Shown one piece after another: positions 23,711 through 33,002 of a stretch of DNA of 58,203 bases (its first letter is position 1; each line of letters starts with the position of its first letter). A program made the translations under genes and the position numbers. This DNA comes from Pseudomonadota bacterium (GTDB taxonomy: Bacteria > Pseudomonadota > Gammaproteobacteria > Xanthomonadales > Xanthomonadaceae), in contig JAFEBW010000011.1 in the NCBI GenBank assembly GCA_018242445.1, positions 1 through 58,203 on the forward strand, read 5' to 3'. The notes beneath the pieces are model-generated. The model saw only the letters and a program-made list of their open reading frames with translations, had not been told where the DNA came from and did not search any database.

Positions 23711-25867
23711 ATGCGGTCGGCGGGTGGCGTGGCCGTGAACGAACGCGATCCATCGCCGTCCGCGCCACGCGCCGAGCCGGCAAAGGTCGATCCGCGCATC
23801 GACGAGCTGCGTGCGCGACTGCATGAAGTCGCCGAACGCGAGCGGCGTCTGCGGCTGGCCCTGCTGGCCAGCGACGACGAGATCTGGGAATACGCCGTCG
23901 CCGAGGATCGCATCGCCTTCGAGCACGAGATGACGGGAAACGCCGTCTCGGTCATTCGCGACGAAGGTGCGAACCCAATGATATCGACGCTCGCACCCAA
24001 GGTCGTGCGCGGTGCCGTGAATCTCGATACGTTCGTCTCCACCGTTCATCCCGAACATCGTGATGTTCTGCGCACCGCACTCGCTGCGCTCACGCAAGGC
24101 CGCAGTGAATTCGAGGAAATCACCATCCGCCGCCAGCGCCGTGGCGGCGGCTGGGTGTGGGTGCAATTGCATGGGCGTGTCGCCGCCGTCGATGCCGACG
24201 GCAAGCCGGCGCTGATCGTCGGCTCCGCGCGCGACATCACCGGCATGCAGCACAACGCCGACCGCCTGCGCCTTGCGCTCATGTCCGCCGGCGAGGAGCT
24301 GTGGGATTGGGACCTGGCCAGCAACCGCAACCGTCGCGAGAACCCTCTGCCACATACCCTCGATGCAGCTTACGAGCAGGAGCCGGCGACCGATGTTTTC
24401 ACGCGCATGTGCCACCCGGACGACATCGCGCACATCAACCAGATCTTCCTCGACGTGCGCTCGGGCCGGCAACGCGAGTTCCATGCCGTCTACCGTTCCC
24501 GCGGCACGGGTGGAAGCTGGCGCTGGATGGATTCGCAAGGCCGCGGCATCGATCCGGACGATCAGGGCCGACCGACGCGGGTGATCGGCACCATCCGCGA
24601 CATCACCGAATTGAAGGAAGGCGAGCAGCGCCTGCGCACCGTGCTGTGGGGCAGCGGCGCGGAGTTGTGGGACATCGACCTCGTCGCCGGCAACGTCCAC
24701 CGCAGCCACATGATTCCGGGGCTGAAGATCAATTCACTGGGCGAGACGATCGCTTTCGCCGACCTGATGAGCCGGGTATCGCCCGAACATGCCGGGATGA
24801 TCCGCGACGGCATGGTCGCGCAGGTCAAGGGCCTGAGCGAAAAGTTCGAGGTGTGGTTCCGGCTGGAAGCCGAGGACGGTGCGTGGCGCTGGCTGTACTC
24901 GCACGGCAAGGTCACAGAACGCGGGCCCGACGGCCGTGCCCTGCGTTTGGCCGGCACCCTGCACGACGTGAGCGCGATGAAGAAAATAGAGGACGAGCTG
25001 CGCGTGCTCAACGAGCAGCTCGAACAGCGCGTTGCCGAGCGCACCGCCGAGCTGACTGGCGCCAACGCCGAACTCAACCTCACGATCCAGCGTCTGGATG
25101 AAACCCGCGCGCAACTGGTCGAATCCGAGAAGATGGCGTCATTGGGGTCTCTGGTCGCTGGCGTCTCGCACGAGATCAACACGCCGCTGGGCGTGGGCAT
25201 CACCGGCGCATCGCAATTGCTGGAGGAGGTCGATGCGCTCGCGCGCGACCTGGCGGGCGGCAACCTCGATCCGCGCCAGCTCGCCGAGCGCGTGGCGTTG
25301 ATGCACGAGTGCGGCGAGCTGGTGCAACGCAGTTTGTTGCGCACCGACAAGCTGGTGCGCAGCTTCAAGCAGGTCGCGGTGAAGCAGTCGGTGGAGTCGC
25401 CGCGACGCTTCGTTCTGGCCGAACTCATCGACGCCGCCGTGCTGCCGTTCGCCGGCTTGCTGGCGCACGGCCAGCACACGGTGAGCGTGGACGGTGCGGG
25501 TGGAATCGAGCTGGACACCTACGCCAACGCCTTGCAGCAGGTGCTGACGGCCCTGCTGGCGAACTCGCTCGAACACGCGACGGTGCCGGAAAAACCGCTG
25601 GCCATCGCGATCCGCGTGCTCGATGCGGGCGAGGACGTCGCGATCGACTACCGCGACGACGGCGCAGGCATGCCGCGGGAGGTGCGCCTGCGCATCTTCG
25701 ATCCGTTCTTCACCACCCGCCGCAGCCACGGCAGCCTCGGGCTCGGCATGCACATCGTCTACAACCTCGTCACCCAGCGCCTCGCCGGCCGCATCCGCTG
25801 CGACTCCGAGCCCGCCGCGGGGGCGCGCTTCACGGTGCGCCTGCCGCGGCGCGTGCCGGATGCGTGA
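23711..25867 (+). CDS. Orphan histidine kinase with three PAS domains
   Basis: 718 residues with no signal peptide or membrane helix, so probably cytosolic. Three PAS_3-like domains (about 45-180, 185-305, 310-430) each end in a GxxxDIT- or DVS-like PAC motif. A coiled coil follows (about 425-475), then the H-box LVAGVSHEINTPLGV with His487 and a HATPase with DDGAGMP and HGSLGLGMHIVYNLV. It lacks a receiver, and no regulator gene adjoins it. The third PAS is clearly related to a PAS in the GGDEF-EAL protein at 28084 (shared LWGSG..[LF]WD.DL). A GTG at 23732 is an alternative start. Confidence 0.84.
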   Translation: MRSAGGVAVNERDPSPSAPRAEPAKVDPRIDELRARLHEVAERERRLRLALLASDDEIWEYAVAEDRIAFEHEMTGNAVSVIRDEGANPMISTLAPKVVRGAVNLDTFVSTVHPEHRDVLRTALAALTQGRSEFEEITIRRQRRGGGWVWVQLHGRVAAVDADGKPALIVGSARDITGMQHNADRLRLALMSAGEELWDWDLASNRNRRENPLPHTLDAAYEQEPATDVFTRMCHPDDIAHINQIFLDVRSGRQREFHAVYRSRGTGGSWRWMDSQGRGIDPDDQGRPTRVIGTIRDITELKEGEQRLRTVLWGSGAELWDIDLVAGNVHRSHMIPGLKINSLGETIAFADLMSRVSPEHAGMIRDGMVAQVKGLSEKFEVWFRLEAEDGAWRWLYSHGKVTERGPDGRALRLAGTLHDVSAMKKIEDELRVLNEQLEQRVAERTAELTGANAELNLTIQRLDETRAQLVESEKMASLGSLVAGVSHEINTPLGVGITGASQLLEEVDALARDLAGGNLDPRQLAERVALMHECGELVQRSLLRTDKLVRSFKQVAVKQSVESPRRFVLAELIDAAVLPFAGLLAHGQHTVSVDGAGGIELDTYANALQQVLTALLANSLEHATVPEKPLAIAIRVLDAGEDVAIDYRDDGAGMPREVRLRIFDPFFTTRRSHGSLGLGMHIVYNLVTQRLAGRIRCDSEPAAGARFTVRLPRRVPDA

Positions 25868-25971
25868 GGGGTGAGGCTGGGGACAGGGGGCAGGGGAAAA
25901 ACCTCGGCTCAGCCCGAGCCGCCACGCGTTTGCTCTTCCCCTGTCCCCCATCCCCAGTCCCGTCGCTCACC
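25868..25971. repeat. Heptad-armed stem-loop between convergent genes
   Basis: The left arm (from 25868) and right arm (to 25971) are complementary, including GGTGAG/CTCACC at the base. The words are CCCTGTC, CCCCATC, CCCAGTC in 7-base phase, mirrored on the left. The loop ends GTTTGCTCTTCC as at 7.4 kb. It fills the gap between the kinase and pepP and overlaps the last bases of pepP, so it could serve as a two-way terminator. Confidence 0.8.
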
Positions 25972-27292
25972 GCTCCGCCAGCAACGCCTCGATGGCATCG
26001 ACTTCGCGCGGCACGCCCTCGGTGAGCACCTCGTGGCCGGTCTTGGTGACCAGCACGTCGTCCTCGATGCGCACGCCGATGCCCTGCCATTTCGCCGCCA
26101 CGCCCTTGCTGCCCGGGGCGATGTACAGGCCCGGCTCGATGGTGAACACCATGCCCGGTTCGAGCTGGCGGAAGTCGCCGGCGAGGCGGTATTCGCCGAC
26201 GTCGTGCACGTCCAGGCCGAGCCAGTGGCCGGTCTTGTGCATGTAGTAGCGCTTGTAGTCGCCCGATTCGAGGTTCTTCTCCAGCGTGCCCTTGAGCAAT
26301 CCCAGTTTCAGCAAACCTTCGGTGAGCGTCGCCACGGCGGCGTTGTGACCGGCATCATAAGGGCGGCCCGGCAGCGCCTGCGCCAGCGCGGCCTTCTGCG
26401 CGTCGAGCACGAGCTGGTAGATCGCGCGCTGTTCTTTCGAGTAACGGCCATTGACCGGGAAGGTGCGGGTGATGTCGGATGCGTAGTTGCGGTACTCGGC
26501 GCCGGCGTCGATCAGCAGCAGATCGCCGTCTTTCATCAATGCGTCGTTGGCGATGTAGTGCAGCACGCAGGCGTTGGCGCCGGCGCCGACGATGGACTCG
26601 TAGGCCAGTTGCGCATCGTTGCGGCGGAAGTGGTGGAGGATCGCCGCCTCGACCGCGTACTCGTGCATGCCCGGCCTGGCCGTGCGCATGGCGATGACGT
26701 GCGCCTGCGCGGCAATTTCGGCTGCCCGCCGCATCAGCCGCAACTCGTCGCGGCTCTTGAACAGGCGCAGTTCGTGCAGGAAATGGCCCAGTTCGAGGAA
26801 CTCGTGCGGCGGCCGTGCGCCCTGCTTGACCTGCGACCGCACGTGGTTGACCCAGCCGATCAGCTTCAGATCGAACGCGCTGTCGCGGCCGAAGTGGTAA
26901 TACACGCGGGTGCGGCCTTCCAGCAGGCCCGGCAGGATCTCGTCGATGTCGGCGATCGGGTAAGCATCGTCGAAACCATAAGCGGCCACCGCGCCCTCGG
27001 TGCCCGCACGCGGGCCGTCCCAGGCCTCGCGCGCCGGATCGCGGTCGCGGCAGAACAGCAGCGCCTCGCCGTGCGCTCGCCCCGGCACCAGCACCAGCAC
27101 CGCCTCGGGTTCGGGAAAGCCGGTCAGATACCAGAAGTCGCTGTCCTGCCGATACCCATAGTGCGTGTCGTTGCTGCGGATGCGCGGCGGCGCGGCGGGC
27201 AGGACGACGATGGCGTCCTCGTCGAGCATGCGCATGAGCTGCTTGCGGCGGCGCGCGGGTTCGGTCATGGCGGGGAGGGCGATCTGGTTCAT
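25967..27292 (-). CDS. pepP: Xaa-Pro aminopeptidase
   Basis: 441 residues, the same length as E. coli PepP. Cytosolic metallopeptidase removing N-terminal residues before proline. An N-terminal domain (about 1-175) includes SNDTHYGYRQDSDFWYLTGF. The pita-bread catalytic domain has the metal ligands in LLIDAGAEYRNYASDITRTF, GHWLGLDVHD, FTIEPGLY and GVRIEDDVLV. The start MNQIALPAM at 27292 is chosen by length and a GGAAAA upstream; 27268 is possible. It lies about 100 bases after ygfB in the conserved ygfB-pepP order. Confidence 0.94.
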   Translation of the reverse strand: MNQIALPAMTEPARRRKQLMRMLDEDAIVVLPAAPPRIRSNDTHYGYRQDSDFWYLTGFPEPEAVLVLVPGRAHGEALLFCRDRDPAREAWDGPRAGTEGAVAAYGFDDAYPIADIDEILPGLLEGRTRVYYHFGRDSAFDLKLIGWVNHVRSQVKQGARPPHEFLELGHFLHELRLFKSRDELRLMRRAAEIAAQAHVIAMRTARPGMHEYAVEAAILHHFRRNDAQLAYESIVGAGANACVLHYIANDALMKDGDLLLIDAGAEYRNYASDITRTFPVNGRYSKEQRAIYQLVLDAQKAALAQALPGRPYDAGHNAAVATLTEGLLKLGLLKGTLEKNLESGDYKRYYMHKTGHWLGLDVHDVGEYRLAGDFRQLEPGMVFTIEPGLYIAPGSKGVAAKWQGIGVRIEDDVLVTKTGHEVLTEGVPREVDAIEALLAER

Positions 27293-27394
27293 GCGGGTTT
27301 TCCGGCAAGGCGGCGTCACTGGACGCCATGGGGGGGCAAACGATGAACGCGACGGGGCGAGCCGGCAGGCAGGCGCGTCACGGGCCCGCGCGTC

Positions 27395-27958
27395 TCAATG
27401 CGCCTTGCGGCGGCGCTCGGCCGCGCGCACGCAATCGGCGTGGATCAGCAGCGGGGCCATGCCAACGAATTCGACGATCTCGCTCAGGGCATCCTCGTCT
27501 TCCTCGTTGCCCTCATAGCCCAGATCCGATGCCGCGATGCGGCCCAGGTCCTGCAAGGCCTCGGCCGACTCGGCCGACAGCAGTCGTTCGGCTGGCGCGG
27601 CCAGGCCAAAGCCGCCGAGGAAGCCGCGGCACCAGGCGAGCATGGCATCGGCGCGATCCGGCAGGCCGGCATCGTCGCCCGGCAGCAACACGTCCAGGGC
27701 GAAACCCTCGCGATCGAACTGCGCCAGCGTCGCCGCGCGCAGGCGTTCGAGCGGTTCGCCGAGATCGCCATCGCGGCCGTCGTCGGCGTGCAGCCGGGCC
27801 AGCCAGTCCGCGGCTTCGGCGCGCCCGCCGCCGGCGACGTAACCGCACAGCGAACCGTGCAATTCGGACACGTCCACCGCGACCCCCGCCGCGCGCAAGG
27901 CGGCGGCCACGGCGGCGTGTTCCGGCAGGCGATCGTCGTCTGGCATGGGGCGGATCAT
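27395..27958 (-). CDS. ygfB: YgfB/UPF0149 family protein
   Basis: 187 residues, matching UPF0149 with ELHGSLCGYVAGGG near the N-terminus and WCRGFLGGFGLA in the middle; the acidic stretch EGNEEDEDALSEIVEF is typical. The biochemical role of the family is poorly defined. Synteny with pepP is the strongest support. AGGG six bases before ATG27958 favours this start; ATG27946 is the alternative. It diverges from the large sensor gene at 28084. Confidence 0.85.
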   Translation of the reverse strand: MIRPMPDDDRLPEHAAVAAALRAAGVAVDVSELHGSLCGYVAGGGRAEAADWLARLHADDGRDGDLGEPLERLRAATLAQFDREGFALDVLLPGDDAGLPDRADAMLAWCRGFLGGFGLAAPAERLLSAESAEALQDLGRIAASDLGYEGNEEDEDALSEIVEFVGMAPLLIHADCVRAAERRRKAH

Positions 27959-28027
27959 CGGCGACCCTGCGGGCTCATGCGGGGAGTCGCCGGCGATTGT
28001 AGCAGCGCGCCGGGATTGGGCTTCGTG

Positions 28028-28056
28028 TTGAGTCCATCCGGGGTGCCGCCTACACT
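28028..28056 (+). promoter_or_regulatory. Candidate promoter of the GGDEF-EAL sensor gene
   Basis: TTGAGT (28028-28033), a 17-base spacer and TACACT (28051-28056) place the start near 28063, about 20 bases before the GTG start codon with its AAGGGGGG ribosome-binding site. Confidence 0.6.
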
Positions 28057-28083
28057 CGCTGCGGTGAAGGGGGGCTGCGCGCC

Positions 28084-31000
28084 GTGGGATCGGACATCGC
28101 CAGCATCGTGCGCCAGCATCGCGGCTCGTGCAGCCGTCGGTGCTGGCTGGCTCTCGCGTGCCTGCTCGCCCTGCTGGCGATGCCGGCGGCGCTGGCCGAC
28201 GTGCGCGCGTTCGTCTTCCACCGCGTGGTCGCCGAAAGCGGCCTGCGGCAGAACGATGTCAGCGTGCTGCTGCAGGATCGTCAGGGATTCATCTGGCTGG
28301 GCACGCAGGGCGGCCTGCACCGTTACGACGGGCAGGACTACCGCGTGTTCGTGCGCAACCCGGCCGACCCCGCCAGCCTGCCGGACAATTTCATCACCGC
28401 GCTGGCCGAGGGCGAGCCGGGATCGTTGTGGGTGGGCACCAACGATGCCTACGTCGCCCAGCTCGATCTGGCGAGCGGTCGCTTCCGCCGCCTGTTGCCC
28501 AAGGAGGCGGCCCATGCGACCGATGGCTCCCGGCAAGTGCTGGCGCTGCGCTACGACCCCGGCCACGGCCTGTGGGTGATGACCGGCGCGGGCCTGGATC
28601 TGCTGGATCCGCAGACCGGCCTGCGCCGCAGCATCCTGCGCAAGCCGGAGGCGGTCGGCACCCGCGACAACTTCCAGATGACCAGCGATCGCGCCGGTAT
28701 CCTCTGGGCCGCCATGCCCAGCGGCTTGTATCGCATCGATCCGGTCACCCTCGCGGTGCGCAGCATCGCCGCGCCCGATGGCGTGTCCGGCATCGTCTGC
28801 GATCGCGCGGGGCGCTTGTGGGTGACGGCCGACACCCTGTATCGGCTCGACCCCGAGTCCGCCTCGCTCACGCCCGTGGGCGCGTTCAACAAGGGCGGGC
28901 ATGCCGGCCCCCTGCAGCGCATCGTGGCCGATCTGCAAGGCCGGCTGTGGATCGCGGCACGGCACAACGCCCTGCTGCGTTACGACCCGGCCTCCGGGGC
29001 GACCGACGTGATCCATGGCGGAGCGGCACAGGATGGGGCCTTGCCCGAGGACGAGATCGATGCCCTGCTGGTCGATCGCACCGGGCTGCTGTGGGTGGGC
29101 ACGTTCACCAATGGCGTGGTCACCACCGATTCCGATGGCGCGCGGTTCACCTATATTTCCGACAACGACGCGGCACATACGCAGTATTACGCCAACAGCG
29201 TGCGCTCGTTTTTCCAGGACACCCCGGGCGTGCTCTGGGTCGGCACCGATGGCGACGGGGTCAAGCGCTACGACATCGCGACGGATCGGTTCACGGAATA
29301 CGTCGACGCGTTGCGCTCGGCGTTGCCGAATCCGGCGCTGGTGAACCAGATCACCGTTTACGCGATGGCGTCGGCGCCTGCCGGCAACGTGTGGGTGGCC
29401 ACCAATGTCGGCCTGTTCCGGCTCGACCCCGGGCATGCGCGCGCGCAGTTGCAGGATCTGGGGGTCGAGGACACCCAGTCGGGCGTCACCCATGCGGCGG
29501 AAGTGCGCGCACTGGCGGCGGCGCCGCACGGCGGGTTGTGGGTGGGAACCTTCAATCACGGCCTGATCGAACTCGACGCCAGCGGCCATCGGGTGCGGCA
29601 GATCCTCGCCGGCTCCGAGGCGTTGACCAGCGTGCAGGTGAACCGCCTGTACGTGGACGCCAAGGGCGCCTTGTGGGTGGGAACCCTCGGCGGCCTGAAC
29701 CGTCTCGGCAGCGACGGCAACATCACGCAGTTTCCCTATGTGTCGAACGATGATGGCACCCTGGCCGGCAAGCGCGTGCGCTCGATCGCCGGCGGCCGCG
29801 ATGGCAGCGTGTGGGTCGGCACCCACTCCGGGCTGAACCGCCTCACCACGGCGGCCGACGGCAAGGTGTCCATTCGCCGCTATCCCGTCCTCGATCGATC
29901 CGGGCGCGTGGATACCGTGTACGGCGTCGTCGTGGACGATCGCGGCAAGGTCTGGGTGAGCAGCAACGACGGTGTGTTGCGGGTCGATCCGGACACCGGC
30001 GCGACGCGCCGGTTCACCCGCATCGACGGCCTGCAGAATCTGGAATTCAACGGGGGCGCCTACCTGCGCCTGAGCGATGGCCGGATCGCCTTTGGCGGCA
30101 TCCGCGGCATCAACACCTTCGACCCGGATCGCATCGCCAACGACACCTATTTCCCGCCGGTGGTGCTGACCTCGGCGCGGATCGGCGCGGCCACCGGCGA
30201 TGGTGCGGGCTTGCTGACCGCCACGCGGGTGCGCATGCAGGAAAGCGAGGCGCTCCTGCGGCTGCGCTTTGCCGCGTTGGAGTTCGCCAATCCGCAGGGC
30301 ATCGAATACCGCTACCGGCTGGAGGGCCTCGACCCGGCTTGGGTGAATGCCGGCCACCATCCGGAGGCGACCTACACCAACCTCGCTCCCGGCCATTACC
30401 GGTTCCGCGCGCAGGCCACCAACCGCGATGGGCTGTGGAGCCGGCGCGAACTGAGCTTGCCCATCGACATCATTCCGCCGTGGTGGAAAAGCGCCCCCGC
30501 GCGGGCCGGCTACGTGCTGCTGGCGCTCATGGGGTTTGCCCTGGCGTGGTACCTCGTGCAGCGCCGCCACCACCGCGAGATCGCCCACGGCCGCGCCATC
30601 GCGCACCGCGAGCAGCAGTTGAAGATGGCCCTGTGGGGCTCGGGCGACGATTTCTGGGATCTGGACCTGGCCGCTTCCACCCTGCGCCGATCGACCGCGG
30701 CCAGCGATGGCCGCGATGCGCACATCGAACCGATCACGGTCGAGCAATGGCGCTCCGAGGTGCTGCATCCGGACGACGTGCATGCCGTCGAGGAGCAGCT
30801 GGATGCGCACCTGCGCGGCGATACCGACCATTTCGAGAGCATGCACCGGGTGCGTCACCCGCGCAGCGGCGAATGGCGCACCATCCTCGCCCGCGGCAAG
30901 GTGGTCGAGCGCGACGCCGACGGCAAGCCGCTGCGCGTGGCCGGCACCGCCCGCGACGTGTCGCGCAAGCAGCGCGAGGAACGCGAGCGGGCGATCGCCG

Positions 31001-32703
31001 GCGAGGTGCTGGGCAGCATGTCCGAGGCGGTGGGCGTGTTCGGGCTGGACTTCCGCTTCGTGTCGGTGAACCGCGCCTTCACCCTGATGACCGGTTACGA
31101 GGAAGGGGAGATCCTCGGGCAGAGCGCGAGCACCCTCGACAGCACCCAGCATTCGCCCGAGTTCTACCGCGACATGCGGCACACGCTGGAGCTGGTCGGC
31201 CGCTGGTCGGGGGAGATGTGGCAGCGGCGCAAGGACGGCGAGGAGTTCCTGTGCTCGTTCGAGGCGGTGGAGGTGCTGGAGTCCAACAACACGCGCGGCC
31301 ATTACGTGGTCGTGCTCAACGACATCACCGACCGCAAGCGCGCCGAGCAGGAGCTGCGCTACCTCGCCAATTTCGACACCCTCACCGGGCTGCCCAACCG
31401 CGCCCTGCTGTCCGAGCGGCTCGCCCGCGCGATCGTGCGCGCGCGGCGGCAGGACAGCATGGTGGCCGTGCTGTTCCTGGATCTGGACCGCTTCAAGGAA
31501 ATCAACGATTCGCTCGGCCATGCCGCCGGCGATCGCATCCTCAAGGCGGTGGCCGCGCACCTGCAGGCCACCACCAACCCCACCGACACCGTGTCGCGGC
31601 TGGGCGGCGACGAGTTCACCGTGGTCGTGGAGGACATCGCCAGCGAGGAGGACGCCTGCCGGGTGGCCCGCGCGATCCTCGGCGCATTCGTCCAGCCCTT
31701 GCTGGTGGACGAGCGCAACGAGGTCATCATCACGCCATCGATCGGCATCGCCCTGTATCCCGCGCACGGCCTGACCCCGACCGACCTGCTCAAGCACGCC
31801 GACTCGGCGATGTATCAGGCCAAGGGCATCGGCCGCAACACCTACCTCGTCTACACCGATGCGATGGAATCGCAGGCACGCCAGCGCGCCAACATCACCG
31901 CCGCCCTGCGCCGCGCGGTGGATCGCAACGAATTCCAGTTGTTGTACCAGCCGCGGCTGTCGCTGGCGCGCGGGCGCATCAGCGGCGTGGAGGCGCTGCT
32001 GCGCTGGCACAGCGCCGAACTGGGCGAGATGATGCCGGCCGACTTCATCCCGATCGCCGAGGAAACCGGGCTGATCGTGCAACTGGGCGAGTGGGCGCTG
32101 CGCGAAGCCTGCCGCACGCTGGCGGCGTGGCAGGCCGACGGGCTCACCGACGTGCGCATCGCGGTCAACGTGTCGGTGCTGCAACTGTTGCGCGGCGACC
32201 TGCCGCAGCTCATCGCCAGCGTGCTCGCCGAGTCCGGCGCGCCGCCGTCGCGGCTGGAGCTGGAGCTCACCGAAACGATGGTGATGAACAACGCCGCCGA
32301 GGCGCGCTCGATCTTCGATCAGTTGCGCGCCATCGGGGTGTCGCTGGCGATCGACGACTTCGGCACCGGCTATTCCTCGCTGGTCTATCTCAAGCAATTG
32401 CCGATCGACATGCTCAAGATCGACAAGGCCTTCGTCAACGACATCACCCGCGATCCCGACGACGAGGCGATCACCACCACCATCATCACCATGGCCCATT
32501 CGCTGGGCTTGACGGTGATCGCCGAGGGCGTGGAGTCGCAGGGCCAGCTCGACTTCCTGCGCGAGCACGGCTGCGACGAAATCCAGGGCTACTGGCTCAG
32601 CCAGCCTCTGGCCGAGCCGCACTGCCGCACCTTCATCCACACCTGGCATCACACCGCATCGAAGCTGCCCTCCGCCGACCCGGTGGCCAGCGCGCCGGGT
32701 TGA
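28084..32703 (+). CDS. Periplasmic beta-propeller sensor with PAS, GGDEF and EAL domains
   Basis: 1539 residues. Signal anchor (about 18-38), then two-component-regulator propeller (Reg_prop) blades with repeated LWVGT/IWLGT motifs (about 45-690), a Y_Y_Y domain (about 730-800), a membrane helix (about 806-826), two PAS domains (about 843-965 and 970-1085), GGDEF (about 1095-1260) and EAL (about 1275-1525). The active-site motifs RLGGDEF, EALLRW, IDDFGTGYSS, KID and IAEGVES are intact, so both cyclic-di-GMP synthesis and hydrolysis are possible. I see no RxxD inhibitory site before GGDEF. The start is GTG. An external ligand probably sets c-di-GMP output; the ligand is unknown. Confidence 0.9.
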   Translation: MGSDIASIVRQHRGSCSRRCWLALACLLALLAMPAALADVRAFVFHRVVAESGLRQNDVSVLLQDRQGFIWLGTQGGLHRYDGQDYRVFVRNPADPASLPDNFITALAEGEPGSLWVGTNDAYVAQLDLASGRFRRLLPKEAAHATDGSRQVLALRYDPGHGLWVMTGAGLDLLDPQTGLRRSILRKPEAVGTRDNFQMTSDRAGILWAAMPSGLYRIDPVTLAVRSIAAPDGVSGIVCDRAGRLWVTADTLYRLDPESASLTPVGAFNKGGHAGPLQRIVADLQGRLWIAARHNALLRYDPASGATDVIHGGAAQDGALPEDEIDALLVDRTGLLWVGTFTNGVVTTDSDGARFTYISDNDAAHTQYYANSVRSFFQDTPGVLWVGTDGDGVKRYDIATDRFTEYVDALRSALPNPALVNQITVYAMASAPAGNVWVATNVGLFRLDPGHARAQLQDLGVEDTQSGVTHAAEVRALAAAPHGGLWVGTFNHGLIELDASGHRVRQILAGSEALTSVQVNRLYVDAKGALWVGTLGGLNRLGSDGNITQFPYVSNDDGTLAGKRVRSIAGGRDGSVWVGTHSGLNRLTTAADGKVSIRRYPVLDRSGRVDTVYGVVVDDRGKVWVSSNDGVLRVDPDTGATRRFTRIDGLQNLEFNGGAYLRLSDGRIAFGGIRGINTFDPDRIANDTYFPPVVLTSARIGAATGDGAGLLTATRVRMQESEALLRLRFAALEFANPQGIEYRYRLEGLDPAWVNAGHHPEATYTNLAPGHYRFRAQATNRDGLWSRRELSLPIDIIPPWWKSAPARAGYVLLALMGFALAWYLVQRRHHREIAHGRAIAHREQQLKMALWGSGDDFWDLDLAASTLRRSTAASDGRDAHIEPITVEQWRSEVLHPDDVHAVEEQLDAHLRGDTDHFESMHRVRHPRSGEWRTILARGKVVERDADGKPLRVAGTARDVSRKQREERERAIAGEVLGSMSEAVGVFGLDFRFVSVNRAFTLMTGYEEGEILGQSASTLDSTQHSPEFYRDMRHTLELVGRWSGEMWQRRKDGEEFLCSFEAVEVLESNNTRGHYVVVLNDITDRKRAEQELRYLANFDTLTGLPNRALLSERLARAIVRARRQDSMVAVLFLDLDRFKEINDSLGHAAGDRILKAVAAHLQATTNPTDTVSRLGGDEFTVVVEDIASEEDACRVARAILGAFVQPLLVDERNEVIITPSIGIALYPAHGLTPTDLLKHADSAMYQAKGIGRNTYLVYTDAMESQARQRANITAALRRAVDRNEFQLLYQPRLSLARGRISGVEALLRWHSAELGEMMPADFIPIAEETGLIVQLGEWALREACRTLAAWQADGLTDVRIAVNVSVLQLLRGDLPQLIASVLAESGAPPSRLELELTETMVMNNAAEARSIFDQLRAIGVSLAIDDFGTGYSSLVYLKQLPIDMLKIDKAFVNDITRDPDDEAITTTIITMAHSLGLTVIAEGVESQGQLDFLREHGCDEIQGYWLSQPLAEPHCRTFIHTWHHTASKLPSADPVASAPG

Positions 32704-32743
32704 TGGTTTCCGCCCGGCGGCGCTCGCGTGGACGGTGTTCGTA

Positions 32744-32772
32744 TTGACCGCTTGCGCGCGCGCGCCTATCGT
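32744..32772 (+). promoter_or_regulatory. Promoter of the TIGR02449 gene-zapA pair, near-leaderless
   Basis: TTGACC (32744-32749), exactly 17 bases, then TATCGT (32767-32772). The predicted start, 6-8 bases downstream, falls at about 32778-32780, while the ATG is at 32781. The message would begin at or within two bases of the start codon. Confidence 0.6.
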
Positions 32773-32780
32773 GGACGGGC

Positions 32781-33002
32781 ATGCCCGACGACGATCTCAT
32801 CGCGCGCTTCAACGAACTGGCCGCCAAGGTCGAGCGGCTGGCCGAAGTGTGCCGCTTGCTGGCCGAGGAAAACCGCCTGCTCAAGGTCAGCCAGGATCAA
32901 TTGATCGGCGAACGCGCGCAATTGCTCACCCGCAACGAGCAGGCGCGCTCGCGAGTCGAGGCGATGATCCAGCGGTTGAAGGCGATGGAGCACAGCGCGT
33001 GA
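32781..33002 (+). CDS. TIGR02449-type small coiled-coil protein
   Basis: 73 residues, nearly all amphipathic helix with heptad Leu/Val spacing (LAAKVERLAEVCRLLAEENR...). It matches the small ZapB-like proteins annotated TIGR02449 that sit just before zapA in many gammaproteobacteria. It probably acts in cell division with ZapA; that role is inferred from context. Its stop overlaps the zapA GTG start by four bases (GTGA). Confidence 0.8.
   Translation: MPDDDLIARFNELAAKVERLAEVCRLLAEENRLLKVSQDQLIGERAQLLTRNEQARSRVEAMIQRLKAMEHSA

Noticed and set aside
27955..32652. An open frame of 1565 codons on the reverse strand, antisense to the large sensor gene
   Set aside because: It mirrors the codon pattern of the forward gene in high-G+C DNA, is rich in His/Arg/Gln and resembles no protein family. 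The forward frame carries intact Reg_prop, GGDEF and EAL motifs.
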